Source of the DNA: Agitococcus lubricus
GTDB lineage: Bacteria > Pseudomonadota > Gammaproteobacteria > Pseudomonadales > Moraxellaceae
DNA: 64,000 bases
NCBI RefSeq assembly: GCF_003051055.1
Contig: NZ_QAON01000003.1
Coordinates: 124,001-188,000 of the forward strand
Direction: 5' to 3'
Position 1 is the stretch's first letter; each line of letters opens with the position of its first letter. The position numbers and the translations under genes were made by a program. A model generated the notes under the pieces. That model saw nothing but the letters and a program-made list of their open reading frames with translations. It was not told where the DNA came from and ran no database searches. Below, piece after piece: positions 1 to 8,441 of the stretch.

Positions 1-497
1 CTAGACGCAGTAGCAAACCGTCATGCGGAGTTGCTAAAAAATTCGTTTCAATCCGTCCACAATATAGAAGTCAGTGGAGTTTTTACAGCCTAATTGGCTA
101 TCTTTATTGACTTACGCGGCAATGTGGTCTTTGTGCGTATAAACCTTACAGGCACAAACGAAATGAAGAGATGCGTGCGTAAGTCGCTATATTTGAGCAT
201 AAACAGCGCGAGGCGTTATTTAATCGCTCATTGTCGAGTGATGGGGGCGGTATTCCGCTGCATAAAAGCCCATACAAACACGCAATTTACCTATATAATC
301 CGTTCGCCATTGGCTAACACCGAGATAATTAGCGTCTCAGGCTGCTAGATGATTCAACGCGAACAGTTGGCAATGCTGACTATAACAGACTCTGCGCAAA
401 GCTCACACACTTTTTATGCCCAGCACAGATATAAGTTTGTTATCGAATGTTTATTAAGCGACTGTTTTTTCTTATTGAGCAAGATATAAGCAATTTT
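1..497. other. Region upstream of rluC with no supported gene; possible leader of a leftward gene
   Basis: No convincing coding frame is seen: the only open frame, at 94-348, has no family resemblance and a composition unlike its neighbours. In many gammaproteobacteria rluC is divergent from rne, whose mRNA has a long structured leader. A minus-strand TATAGT -10-like box near 375-400 would fit a leftward promoter with a leader of more than 350 nt running off the left edge. That gene lies outside the window, so this is inference only. Confidence 0.3.
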
Positions 498-1460
498 ATG
501 ACTGAACAACACAGTAACCAACAAGTTCGTCTACTCACGGTGAGTGAACACGACGAAGGCCAACGTCTGGATAATTTTTTAATTACCGCGCTTAAAGGTG
601 CACCTCGTACCTTAGTCTATCGTATTGTTCGTAAAGGCGAAGTGCGTGTGAATAAAGGGCGTAGCAAGCCAGAATATCGGTTACAAATAGGCGATGTGGT
701 ACGTATACCACCGATTCGTTTAAGTGAAGAAAGTCCTGCTATTACACCCAGCCCGCAATTATCTCAGCACCTTTCGAATCGTATTATTTATCATAAAGAT
801 GGCATTATTGCGCTTAATAAACCTTCGGGTTTAGCGGTACATGGGGGGAGTGGTGTTGCTTATGGCGCTATTGAAGCCTTACGTGCCATTTACCCTGACA
901 AAGAGTTTTTAGAGTTGGTACATCGTTTAGACCGTGATACCTCGGGTTTGTTAATGATTGCCGATAAACGCAGTGTTTTACGCGTGTTACATGAACAATT
1001 ACGCGATGGCAAAATGCAAAAAGTATATGTTGCTTTGTTAGCAGGCCGTCTCAAGGGCGGGCATCACAAAGTTACCGCGCCTTTAGATAAAAATAATTTA
1101 GCCTCTGGTGAGCGTGTCGTGCGTGTCTCTCGAGAAGGAAAAGCCGCAGAAACCCATTTTCAGGTTATTGAGCGCTTTGCCAACTGTACCTTAGTTGAGG
1201 CTCGGCCATTAACAGGTCGTACGCATCAAATTCGAGTTCATGCGCAGTTTTTGGGGCATCCGATTTTGGGTGATGACAAGTATTGCTCTAACGAAAATAA
1301 TAAATGGGCAAAAGAACAGTTGGGCTTAAATCGTTTGTTTTTACATGCACGCGATTTGACCTTGGCCATGCCTAATCAACCTGACCCTTTAACATTACAT
1401 TGTCCTTTAGCTCCTGAATTAGAAGGTGTTGTGCAGAGGTTACGAGATGTCAGCGTATAA
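498..1460 (+). CDS. rluC: 23S rRNA pseudouridine synthase RluC
   Basis: Isomerises uridines 955, 2504 and 2580 (E. coli numbering) of 23S rRNA to pseudouridine in the cytoplasm. An N-terminal S4 RNA-binding domain (about residues 20-75) is followed by the RluA-type catalytic domain. The signature HRLDRDTSG lies at residues 142-150 with catalytic Asp145. The downstream RTHQIRVH motif of the family is also present. The 320-residue length matches E. coli RluC (319). I chose the ATG at 498 because the 17-residue extension from 447 has no family counterpart. The 3' end overlaps the HAD phosphatase gene by 14 nt, so the two are probably cotranscribed, as is common for rluC and a HAD gene in Pseudomonas-like bacteria. 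Confidence 0.93.
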   Translation: MTEQHSNQQVRLLTVSEHDEGQRLDNFLITALKGAPRTLVYRIVRKGEVRVNKGRSKPEYRLQIGDVVRIPPIRLSEESPAITPSPQLSQHLSNRIIYHKDGIIALNKPSGLAVHGGSGVAYGAIEALRAIYPDKEFLELVHRLDRDTSGLLMIADKRSVLRVLHEQLRDGKMQKVYVALLAGRLKGGHHKVTAPLDKNNLASGERVVRVSREGKAAETHFQVIERFANCTLVEARPLTGRTHQIRVHAQFLGHPILGDDKYCSNENNKWAKEQLGLNRLFLHARDLTLAMPNQPDPLTLHCPLAPELEGVVQRLRDVSV

Positions 1461-2094
1461 ACTGGCTATTTTTGATTGGGACGGTACCTTGATGGATTCG
1501 GTAGCGCATATTGTGGACAGTATGCAGCAAGCCGCTTATGCCGTTGGAGAGCCTGTTCCTGCGAGTGCAGAGGTACGTCATATTATTGGTTTGGGGTTAC
1601 CAGAGGCAATAGCTCAGCTTTTTCCTCATGCCAAACCCCATACTCATGAAGCGATTAGGCAGCAATATGCACAGCATTTTTTAGCACATAGTGCCAGTCG
1701 TAGCCAATTATTTGCGGGAGCTGAGGCTTTATTAGCACAGCTTCGTCAACAAGGGTATTTATTGGCGATTGCGACAGGTAAAAGTCGTTTAGGTCTCAAT
1801 CGGGTCTTGGCACAAACGGGGATTGGACATTATTTTGTCGCTACCCGTTGTGCAGATGAAACAGCGTCTAAACCTGACCCCCAGATGCTAAAAGAACTAT
1901 TGGCCTATACAGGCGTCTCTGTCGACCAAGCAGTGATGATTGGGGATACCAGTTATGATTTAGGCATGGCACAAACCTTGTCTATGCCGCGTATTGGCGT
2001 ATCCTATGGCGTACATGGTGTAGAGGTTTTGCAGACTTATCAACCGTTGGCGATTGTTGATAGCTTATACCAGCTACACGACTATTTATGGTAA
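1447..2094 (+). CDS. HAD-superfamily hydrolase, phosphoglycolate phosphatase-like
   Basis: A 215-residue cytosolic haloacid dehalogenase-type phosphatase. Motif I is DWDGT with nucleophile Asp10 and Asp12, motif II is the ATGKS segment, the motif III Lys sits in SKPDP, and motif IV is IGDTSYD. The alpha-helical cap between motifs I and II has the length of subclass I (Gph-like) enzymes. The ATG at 1447 follows an AGAGG ribosome-binding site inside the end of rluC, and the earlier frame start at 1426 lacks family similarity. The substrate cannot be read from sequence. Its partner rluC suggests a housekeeping role, but Gph, PpaX or a pseudouridine-5'-phosphatase role are all possible. Confidence 0.85.
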   Translation: MSAYKLAIFDWDGTLMDSVAHIVDSMQQAAYAVGEPVPASAEVRHIIGLGLPEAIAQLFPHAKPHTHEAIRQQYAQHFLAHSASRSQLFAGAEALLAQLRQQGYLLAIATGKSRLGLNRVLAQTGIGHYFVATRCADETASKPDPQMLKELLAYTGVSVDQAVMIGDTSYDLGMAQTLSMPRIGVSYGVHGVEVLQTYQPLAIVDSLYQLHDYLW

Positions 2095-2134
2095 TAATAG
2101 AGTCTGTTGACTTAAAGCAAGATAAGGAACCAGT

Positions 2135-3082
2135 ATGAGTGATAATGGCCGCGAATGGCAAATTCTTGAAAAAGCTGTCATGGCATCGGTAGATGAGCAA
2201 CGTAAAGCCAGACGCTGGGGGATTGTCTTTAAGATACTTACGTTTATCTATATTTTAGTCATTATTATTATGGTGTCGTCACCCAGTAAGCACAAAGGCA
2301 GCGCCATAGATAGTTCAGGTACACACTTAGCGGTTGTCGAGGTGAATGGTGAGATTGCCGATGACAGTGAAGCCAACGCGGATGATATTATTGCAGGTCT
2401 AAATGATGCGTTTACAGCGACCAACAGTAAAGCAGTCGTTTTACGTATTAATAGTCCAGGTGGCAGTCCTGTTCAGTCGGCGTATGTATATGATGCGATT
2501 CGTCAATTAAGAGCAGAGCATCCGAATAAAAAACTGTATGCAGTGATTACCGATTTGGGCGCATCGGGTGCTTACTATATGGCATCTGCCGCTGACCAAA
2601 TTTATGTCAGTCCAGCCAGTTTAGTGGGGTCGATTGGCGTAATTATGCAGGGGTTTGGTGTACAAGGTCTTACACAAAAAATTGGTATTGAAGACCGTAC
2701 CATGACCGCAGGTAATCATAAGGCAATTATGAACCCGATGGCGGCTGTTAGCCCAGAAGAAAAAGCCCATGTCCAAAAACTGTTAGATACCATGCATCAG
2801 CAATTCATTACGGCTGTCAAACAAGGACGTGGCCAACGCTTAAAAGAAAATCCAGATATTTTTTCGGGTTTATTTTGGACTGGCCAACAAGCAGTCGAGT
2901 TAGGCTTAGCCGATGGGTTTGGTTCGGTCAAAACGGTCAATAAACTGGTTGGGACTGACGAACAAGTGAATTATACAACCAAGAAAAATCCGATGGATGA
3001 TTTTATTCGTAAATTGGGGGCAAGCATGGGCGAAACCATTGCCGCCAAATTAGAGCTTGGTAATGATTTGAAAGTACGTTAA
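2135..3082 (+). CDS. sppA: S49 family signal peptide peptidase (short SppA)
   Basis: A membrane-anchored protease of the SppA/SohB clan that degrades cleaved signal peptides. One transmembrane segment spans about residues 30-47 after a basic cytosolic start. The remainder is a single S49 domain with the nucleophile in LGASGAYYMAS (Ser144) and the general base Lys in the GNHKAIMNP segment (Lys196), a Ser-Lys dyad. At 315 residues it is the half-length form, as in Bacillus SppA and Pseudomonas, not the 67-kDa duplicated form of E. coli. An AAGGA ribosome-binding site precedes the ATG. It lies 40 nt after the HAD gene and may be read with it. Confidence 0.88.
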   Translation: MSDNGREWQILEKAVMASVDEQRKARRWGIVFKILTFIYILVIIIMVSSPSKHKGSAIDSSGTHLAVVEVNGEIADDSEANADDIIAGLNDAFTATNSKAVVLRINSPGGSPVQSAYVYDAIRQLRAEHPNKKLYAVITDLGASGAYYMASAADQIYVSPASLVGSIGVIMQGFGVQGLTQKIGIEDRTMTAGNHKAIMNPMAAVSPEEKAHVQKLLDTMHQQFITAVKQGRGQRLKENPDIFSGLFWTGQQAVELGLADGFGSVKTVNKLVGTDEQVNYTTKKNPMDDFIRKLGASMGETIAAKLELGNDLKVR

Positions 3083-3102
3083 GTTCTGTTTTTTTGGTCA
3101 AA

Positions 3103-3129
3103 GGTTTAGGAGTTAACCGCCCCTAAACC
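3103..3129 (-). terminator. Weak hairpin overlapping the tetR stop codon
   Basis: An 8-bp inverted repeat (GGTTTAGG / CCTAAACC) brackets the tetR stop codon between two convergent genes. Read on the minus strand it is followed by only a short T run, so termination is uncertain. Confidence 0.3.
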
Positions 3130-3678
3130 TCCCTCGCTCATCATGAGCAATATATTTTTACACGACTCCAATAATATCTGCTGTTGCTCACCAGTCGGCA
3201 TTGCCCTAGCCAAATTAACCGCGCCCACCGTCATTGCCAATGTCGCCCATGCCAGTTGTGGATTTGCCAAATGCGTATTTAAGGTGTGATGAATTTGCGC
3301 TAAACCGTCAGCAAAGGTCTGTTTGATTGCTTCATCCGCACGACTCACTTCCGTTGTTAAAGAAGGCAACGCGCAGCCCAAAGCAGGAAAATTCAGGTGT
3401 AATTGACTCAGGTATAGGTCTAAAAAAGATTCAGTAGAGGCATTAGCTAGGTTCGTTTCGAGCAAGTGCTGTGATTTTTTCAATTCTTGACGAATAATTT
3501 CTAATAGCAGTTCATCTTTAGATGAAAAATGATTATAAAAAGCGCCTCCTGTTAAACCAACAGTCGCCATTAAACTATCTACTCCTGTGGTGGCAAAGCC
3601 ATCTTGTTTGGCTAATGCACCTGCCTTTTCAATCAATGTTTGCCGAGTTTCTGCTTTATGTTTGGCGGAATAACGCAT
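3106..3678 (-). CDS. TetR/AcrR family transcriptional repressor
   Basis: A 190-residue TetR-type regulator. The N-terminal helix-turn-helix (about residues 10-55) contains the typical TTGVDSLMATVGLTGGAFY and NHFSSKDEL segments that form the recognition helix and the start of helix 4. The C-terminal ligand domain is of the LmrA/YxaF/NemR-like short type. I chose the ATG at 3678; a TTG four codons upstream also lies in frame. It is divergent from the ferredoxin-hydrolase-molybdoenzyme operon, and the shared 168-bp region carries three CGTTTA-type half-sites. It probably represses that operon and itself, and responds to a substrate of the pathway. The ligand is unknown. Confidence 0.88.
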   Translation of the reverse strand: MRYSAKHKAETRQTLIEKAGALAKQDGFATTGVDSLMATVGLTGGAFYNHFSSKDELLLEIIRQELKKSQHLLETNLANASTESFLDLYLSQLHLNFPALGCALPSLTTEVSRADEAIKQTFADGLAQIHHTLNTHLANPQLAWATLAMTVGAVNLARAMPTGEQQQILLESCKNILLMMSEGGLGAVNS

Positions 3679-3776
3679 GATATTTCTCAAACTTTTTGGT
3701 TATTTTAGCTGACGACCGTTTACTCATAAAACCATTATTTGGCTTTTAATGCTGTAGTTTTCTCTTTTTCAGCCAA

Positions 3777-3827
3777 TTGACAAGTGATATTTTATAAATT
3801 AACGTCCGTTTAGTAAACGTTCGTTTA
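3777..3827 (+). promoter_or_regulatory. Candidate promoter and TetR operator of the ferredoxin/molybdoenzyme operon
   Basis: A perfect -35 TTGACA (3777-3782) is followed, 17 nt later, by a weak -10 (TAACGT). Overlapping and following that -10 are CGTTTA (3807-3812), TAAACG (3814-3819) and CGTTTA (3822-3827): two overlapping inverted repeats sharing the middle half-site, CGTTTA-G-TAAACG and TAAACG-TT-CGTTTA. A further CCGTTTACT lies near 3716, just upstream of tetR. The placement would block RNA polymerase, which fits repression by the divergent TetR protein. Binding itself is inferred. Confidence 0.55.
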
Positions 3828-3846
3828 TTAAGAATGAGGCAATATC

Positions 3847-4185
3847 ATGGCATTTGTGGTCTTAGAAGAGTGTATTCAATGTAAACACACCGATTGTGTA
3901 GCCGTCTGTCCTGTTGATTGTTTTTATGAAGGGCCAAATTTTTTGGTGATTAATCCTGATGAGTGTATTGATTGTGCTTTATGCGAGCCTGAATGTCCTG
4001 TTGATGCGATTCGTGCCGAAGAAGAAGTACCAGATACACAACAGCATTTTATTGTCTTAAATGCCGAGTTGGCTAAACATCCGAATTGGACACAAATTAC
4101 CGAGCCGAAAGTAGCCTTACCTGAGCACGCGCAATGGAAAGGCGTAAAAGGTAAATTGGCGCACTTAGATAGAAATGGGGCGTGA
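3847..4185 (+). CDS. fdxA: 7Fe ferredoxin FdxA
   Basis: A 112-residue seven-iron ferredoxin carrying one [3Fe-4S] and one [4Fe-4S] cluster, a soluble low-potential electron carrier. Cysteines at 9, 12, 17, 21, 25 and at 40, 43, 46, 50 match the Azotobacter FdI pattern. The [20 protein letters not shown] region is diagnostic of the FdxA type. It is the first gene downstream of the TetR-controlled promoter, preceded by AATGAGGC as ribosome-binding site. Being first in an operon with a molybdopterin oxidoreductase suggests that it is that enzyme's electron partner, though FdxA proteins also occur alone. Confidence 0.92.
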   Translation: MAFVVLEECIQCKHTDCVAVCPVDCFYEGPNFLVINPDECIDCALCEPECPVDAIRAEEEVPDTQQHFIVLNAELAKHPNWTQITEPKVALPEHAQWKGVKGKLAHLDRNGA

Positions 4186-4289
4186 TAGCTTGTAGTAGAT
4201 GTCACCAACGCATAAGTCCTGTTGTGGGCAGGACCTCTAAACGTATGATGCTGATATACGACAAAAGCCATTTAAGAGGAAGAATAACC

Positions 4290-5075
4290 ATGAGTCAGAA
4301 AAAACAAGCATTATCTGTTTATAGTGAGGGACAAGGCGAACAAACCATTTTAATGATTCATGGTTGGCCTGATACCTACCGAGTATGGGATGAACAAGTC
4401 GCGGCTTTTTCAGCTAATTATCGTTGTTTACGAGTCACCTTACCGAATTTTGATAGTCAAGGAGCGCGTCAAACTTATCGTTTTGACGAAGTGGTGACAA
4501 TGATTAATCAAGTGGTTGAGGAGTATTCGCCCAATAAACCCGTCATATTATTAATTCACGATTGGGGTTGTGTGTTTGGTTATCAGTTTTATCGGCAATA
4601 TCCGCATAAAGTTAGCCATTTAATTAGTTTAGATATTGGTGATGCCTTATCTAAAGACTACTTAAAGTCATTAAAAGCCTATCAAGCCTTAATGATTGTG
4701 ACTTATCAGCTTAATTTAGCGGCGGCATGGTTTTTACCTGAAGCTGTGGGTACCACATGGACAAAAGGCATTGCCAAACTCTTGCAGCAGCCAACACCCG
4801 CCGAACCTGTGCACCGTGGCATGAATTATCCCTATTTTCAAACGTGGTTTAAACCGATTAGTGATCCTGTAAAACCCTTTAGCATCGTGCCAGATTGTCC
4901 GATGTTATATGTGTATGCCAAGCGTAAACCTGTGATGTTTCAGTCTAAACAATGGTTAGAACAAGTCGCTGCCAAACAAGGTAATCAAGTGGTGGCGATG
5001 GATGCTGGACATTGGCTAATGCGCGAACAAGCATCTGCCTTTAATGCCTTAGTGTTGAATTGGTTATCAAAATAA
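4290..5075 (+). CDS. Alpha/beta hydrolase with Asp nucleophile, epoxide-hydrolase/dehalogenase-like
   Basis: A 261-residue alpha/beta-fold hydrolase. The oxyanion segment is MIHGWPDTYRVW (about 22-33). The nucleophile elbow is LIHDWGCVFG, with Asp91 followed by Trp92 as in haloalkane dehalogenases and epoxide hydrolases, and the catalytic His is in DAGHW (His241). The usual acid after strand 7 is not apparent: that segment reads VYAKRKPVMF, so the acid may come from elsewhere. The ATG at 4290 follows an AAGAGGAAG ribosome-binding site; the frame extends to 4182 but without support. It lies 104 nt after fdxA and 12 nt before the molybdoenzyme gene, so is probably in the same operon. The substrate is unknown. 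Confidence 0.78.
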   Translation: MSQKKQALSVYSEGQGEQTILMIHGWPDTYRVWDEQVAAFSANYRCLRVTLPNFDSQGARQTYRFDEVVTMINQVVEEYSPNKPVILLIHDWGCVFGYQFYRQYPHKVSHLISLDIGDALSKDYLKSLKAYQALMIVTYQLNLAAAWFLPEAVGTTWTKGIAKLLQQPTPAEPVHRGMNYPYFQTWFKPISDPVKPFSIVPDCPMLYVYAKRKPVMFQSKQWLEQVAAKQGNQVVAMDAGHWLMREQASAFNALVLNWLSK

Positions 5076-5087
5076 GAGGATATTCCC

Positions 5088-7442
5088 ATGACCGCAGCTC
5101 AGGTTTTTAATGGCGCAGTTAATGTGCCAACAAATGCAAGCAATTTAGCAACCGCTTGTGCCTTGTGCTCACATAATTGTGGCTTACGTGTCGATGTGGC
5201 CGATAACAAAATTGTTGAAGTTCGCGCCGATGATGACCATCCCTCAACCAAAGGTTATTCTTGTAATAAAGCCTATGCCATTGCCAACTATGTCAACCAT
5301 GCCCAACGCGTGACACAACCGCTCAAAAAATTAGCTGATGGCAGTTTTAAGGCAATTAGTTGGGATACAGCAATTAGCGAAATTGCCGAAAAATTGAATC
5401 ATATTCGTAAAAATCATGCACCACGCAGCATTGCTTTTGCAGGGTTGGGTGGGCAGGGTAATCATTCCAGTGGTTTGGCGGCTATTCCGTTAATGTATGG
5501 CATTGGCACACCCATGGTGTTTACCGCGTTAGCCCAAGAAAAAACCCAACATTGGCTCAATGATAGACGCATGATTCGTGGTACAAATGATATTTATCTC
5601 ACCGCAGATAAACATCATGCCAAATTTATGCTGTTACTGGGCACAAATCCGCATATTAGTAATCAAGGGGCTAATCCTAAAGAAGCTTTAAAACAATTAT
5701 TTAGAGATTCTGAACGGCGTATGGTGGCGGTTGACCCACGTATTACTGAAACCACACGTTTAGCCGACCGTCATTTACGCATCAAACCTGCCAAAGATAT
5801 TTATTTGCTCTTAGCCATTGCAGCAGTTTTAGTGCAAGAAAACTTAGTGGATAAACCCTTTATTGAGCAGCACAGTGTTGATTATCAGCGACTTGCACAA
5901 TTATTTAGCACCGTGAATGTGGCAGAAATGGCACAACGTTGTGGCTTAAACGAAGAAGATGTTCGTTTAACCGCACGCGAATTTGGCCAAACCAAACCTG
6001 CTTGTATTGCCTTAGACTTAGGCATCGAGCATTCATCACATAACACCTTAACATCTTATTTAGTGCGCGTGTTATTGGTAATGACGGGTAATTATGGCCG
6101 CAAAGGTGGCAATATTTTTGTGCAATTATTTGGCCCAAATATGCCCTATTGGTCAACGATGACCAAAGCTTTAGAGTCTTCTATCGAGTCAATTCCTGCT
6201 TTATTACCGATTCCACAATTACCACCCGCCATTATTCCCGAAGAAATTTTATCGCAGCATCCTGACCGTATCCGTGCCTTGATTTGTGATGGAGCCAATC
6301 CAATTGCCAGTTATCCTGATACCAAACGTTTTAAAGAAGCCTTTGCTCAGTTAGATTTATTGGTGGTGATTGACCCAGCCATGAGCGAAACCGCACAAAT
6401 GGCCGATTATGTTTTGCCCAGTTGTACAGGTTATGAAAAATGGGAATTTTCGATTTTTCCTAAGGATATTATTGCGCCACAAGTACGCCCACCTGTGGTT
6501 AATCCTATCGGTGAAGCCTTACCTGAAGTAGAAATTTATTATCGTTTGGCACGAGCGATGGGCTTAGTGGGGGCAGCACCAAAATTTTTGCATCGTTTAG
6601 CTAAACAAGCACGTAAACCGTTAATGACACCTGCTTATTTAGCCGCAGTAAATAGTTACGCCTTAGCCAGTAGCAAATTGCAAGGTGTTGGTTCTATTGT
6701 TGCCCGTTCGGCTTTTTTAATGTACGAAACCTTAGGTAAAACCTTGCCTAATCCGATGTTGGCGTATATTTGGTTATTGACTTTAGGTTATGCAACCACA
6801 CGTCGTGACCAAGTCATTCGTGCCTTGCCTGAAGCCAAAGCGATGCTTAATCCTTTTGCGTTAACAGAGTATTTATTTGCCAAAATTTTGGCTAATCCAC
6901 AGGGCGTTTTATTAGGCCATTATGAAATAGAGCATAATTTTGAATATTATTCGAAACATCAAGATGGCAAAATTCGTCTATATTTTGCTGATTATGCTGA
7001 GGATTTAAGTCGTTTGATTGCTCAAGATGTAGAGCCTGACGAAAAAGATTATCCTTTTGTCTTAAATGGTGGATTAAGAACAGGTTTTACCGCCAATACC
7101 ATTATGCGTGACCCGAGTTGGCGTAAAGGACGTGCTATTCATGCCTCGTTATATATGTCCGAAGCCGATGCCGCCGCTCTAAATGCCAAAGAAGGCGATT
7201 TAGTCAAAATTAGCTCCAAACGTTCTTCGGTGATTGCACCTGTTAAAGTCGATAAAAATACCTTAACAGGCCATTTGCATTTACCTAATATTTTAGGGCA
7301 GTATTATCCTGATCCAGTCACAGGCGAATTAAAAGCCAACGGTATTGCCATTAATGAGTTAGTTGATTTAACCGATAGAGACCCTTATACAGGTTGTCCG
7401 CATACCAAACGGATTCGTTGTAAAGTGGAATTGGTCAATTAA
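5088..7442 (+). CDS. Molybdopterin-dependent oxidoreductase with N-terminal [4Fe-4S] cluster
   Basis: A 784-residue member of the DMSO reductase superfamily that binds bis-molybdopterin guanine dinucleotide. The N terminus has the cluster motif C24-x2-C27-x3-C31-x27-C59. Successive molybdopterin-binding domains follow, and the C-terminal molydop-binding barrel begins near residue 640 with the LNGGLRTGFTANT segment. No twin-arginine signal is seen, so the enzyme should be cytoplasmic like FdhF or assimilatory nitrate reductase. I see no Cys or Sec at the usual metal-ligand position around residue 140-150, so the ligand is uncertain. It lies between two hydrolase genes with short gaps (12 and 19 nt) and shares the operon with FdxA. 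The substrate cannot be told from the sequence. Confidence 0.85.
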   Translation: MTAAQVFNGAVNVPTNASNLATACALCSHNCGLRVDVADNKIVEVRADDDHPSTKGYSCNKAYAIANYVNHAQRVTQPLKKLADGSFKAISWDTAISEIAEKLNHIRKNHAPRSIAFAGLGGQGNHSSGLAAIPLMYGIGTPMVFTALAQEKTQHWLNDRRMIRGTNDIYLTADKHHAKFMLLLGTNPHISNQGANPKEALKQLFRDSERRMVAVDPRITETTRLADRHLRIKPAKDIYLLLAIAAVLVQENLVDKPFIEQHSVDYQRLAQLFSTVNVAEMAQRCGLNEEDVRLTAREFGQTKPACIALDLGIEHSSHNTLTSYLVRVLLVMTGNYGRKGGNIFVQLFGPNMPYWSTMTKALESSIESIPALLPIPQLPPAIIPEEILSQHPDRIRALICDGANPIASYPDTKRFKEAFAQLDLLVVIDPAMSETAQMADYVLPSCTGYEKWEFSIFPKDIIAPQVRPPVVNPIGEALPEVEIYYRLARAMGLVGAAPKFLHRLAKQARKPLMTPAYLAAVNSYALASSKLQGVGSIVARSAFLMYETLGKTLPNPMLAYIWLLTLGYATTRRDQVIRALPEAKAMLNPFALTEYLFAKILANPQGVLLGHYEIEHNFEYYSKHQDGKIRLYFADYAEDLSRLIAQDVEPDEKDYPFVLNGGLRTGFTANTIMRDPSWRKGRAIHASLYMSEADAAALNAKEGDLVKISSKRSSVIAPVKVDKNTLTGHLHLPNILGQYYPDPVTGELKANGIAINELVDLTDRDPYTGCPHTKRIRCKVELVN

Positions 7443-7461
7443 AATAAAAACGAGGAATCCT

Positions 7462-8403
7462 ATGCGTTATTTAAGAACGCCAGATAGCTGTTTTGTCAAC
7501 TTACCTGAGTATCCCTTTGCACCACATTATCTGATGGTTGACGATACCGAAGGTGGCCAATTGCGTATGCACTATCTTGATGAAGGTGAGCGCCAAGCGC
7601 CTGTGGTGTTAATGCTCCATGGTGAGCCAAGCTGGAGTTTTTTATATCGCAAAATGATTCCTTTAGTGGTTGCGGCGGGCTATCGGGTGATTGTGCCAGA
7701 TTTAATTGGATTTGGTCGTTCTGATAAGCCTACCGAACAAAGCGATTATAGTCATAGTCGGCATATTTTTTGGGTGGATAGTTTATTAAAACAATTACAA
7801 CTCAAAGATATGGTGTTGGTGTGCCAAGATTGGGGTGGGTTGATTGGTTTACGCTTGGTGGCAGAGCAGCCTGAATTATTTGCAGGGGTGGTGGCAGCCA
7901 ATACCATGTTGCCAGCATTTCCGCTAAAACATCCCAATTTACGAACCGCATTTAGCAAATGGCAACAACTTAAAGCCACCGTGGGTTTTGGCAGTTGGTT
8001 TAGTTTTTCCCAATTATATCCCTCATGGACAGCCGCCTTTGTGATTAATTTAGGTACGGCTTTGCGTTTATCACCAGCAATTAAAGCGGCTTATAATGCA
8101 CCTTATCCTGACCAAACGTATATGGCAGGGGCGCGAGTTTTTCCACGTTTAGTGCCCAGCGAAATGAAGCAAAATAGCCGAGCATGGAAAAAATTGATGA
8201 CCTTTGATAAACCTTTTTTATGTGCTTTTAGTGATAAAGACCCGATTATGTCATCAATGGCGGGAGTTTTCCCTGCCTTAGTGGCGGGATGTCGCGGCCA
8301 ATCTCATACTACCATTTATAATGGCGGCCACTTTTTGCAAGAAGACCAAGGTGAGCAGTTAGCAAACGTCGTGATTGCCTTTATAAAACAAGCGATTAGC
8401 TAA
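7462..8403 (+). CDS. Haloalkane dehalogenase-like alpha/beta hydrolase (subfamily I type)
   Basis: A 313-residue alpha/beta hydrolase closely resembling DhlA-type haloalkane dehalogenases, which hydrolyse a carbon-halogen bond by an Asp-ester mechanism. It has the oxyanion segment LHGEPSWSFLYRKM, nucleophile Asp123 in CQDWGG with adjacent Trp124, acid Asp260 in FSDKDPIM and His290 in NGGHFLQED. The triad spacing is nearly that of Xanthobacter DhlA (124/260/289). A cap domain occupies about residues 150-225. CGAGGAA precedes the ATG. It is the last gene of the TetR-controlled operon. Related proteins without dehalogenase activity exist, so the reaction is a family-based expectation. Confidence 0.82.
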   Translation: MRYLRTPDSCFVNLPEYPFAPHYLMVDDTEGGQLRMHYLDEGERQAPVVLMLHGEPSWSFLYRKMIPLVVAAGYRVIVPDLIGFGRSDKPTEQSDYSHSRHIFWVDSLLKQLQLKDMVLVCQDWGGLIGLRLVAEQPELFAGVVAANTMLPAFPLKHPNLRTAFSKWQQLKATVGFGSWFSFSQLYPSWTAAFVINLGTALRLSPAIKAAYNAPYPDQTYMAGARVFPRLVPSEMKQNSRAWKKLMTFDKPFLCAFSDKDPIMSSMAGVFPALVAGCRGQSHTTIYNGGHFLQEDQGEQLANVVIAFIKQAIS

Positions 8404-8441
8404 GACTGCGCCATTAACAGCACAAATTATGTCTTATACCA

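Noticed and set aside
94-348. 84-residue open frame at the left edge
   Set aside because: No family resemblance, no ribosome-binding site, and it lies where a leader for a leftward gene is expected.
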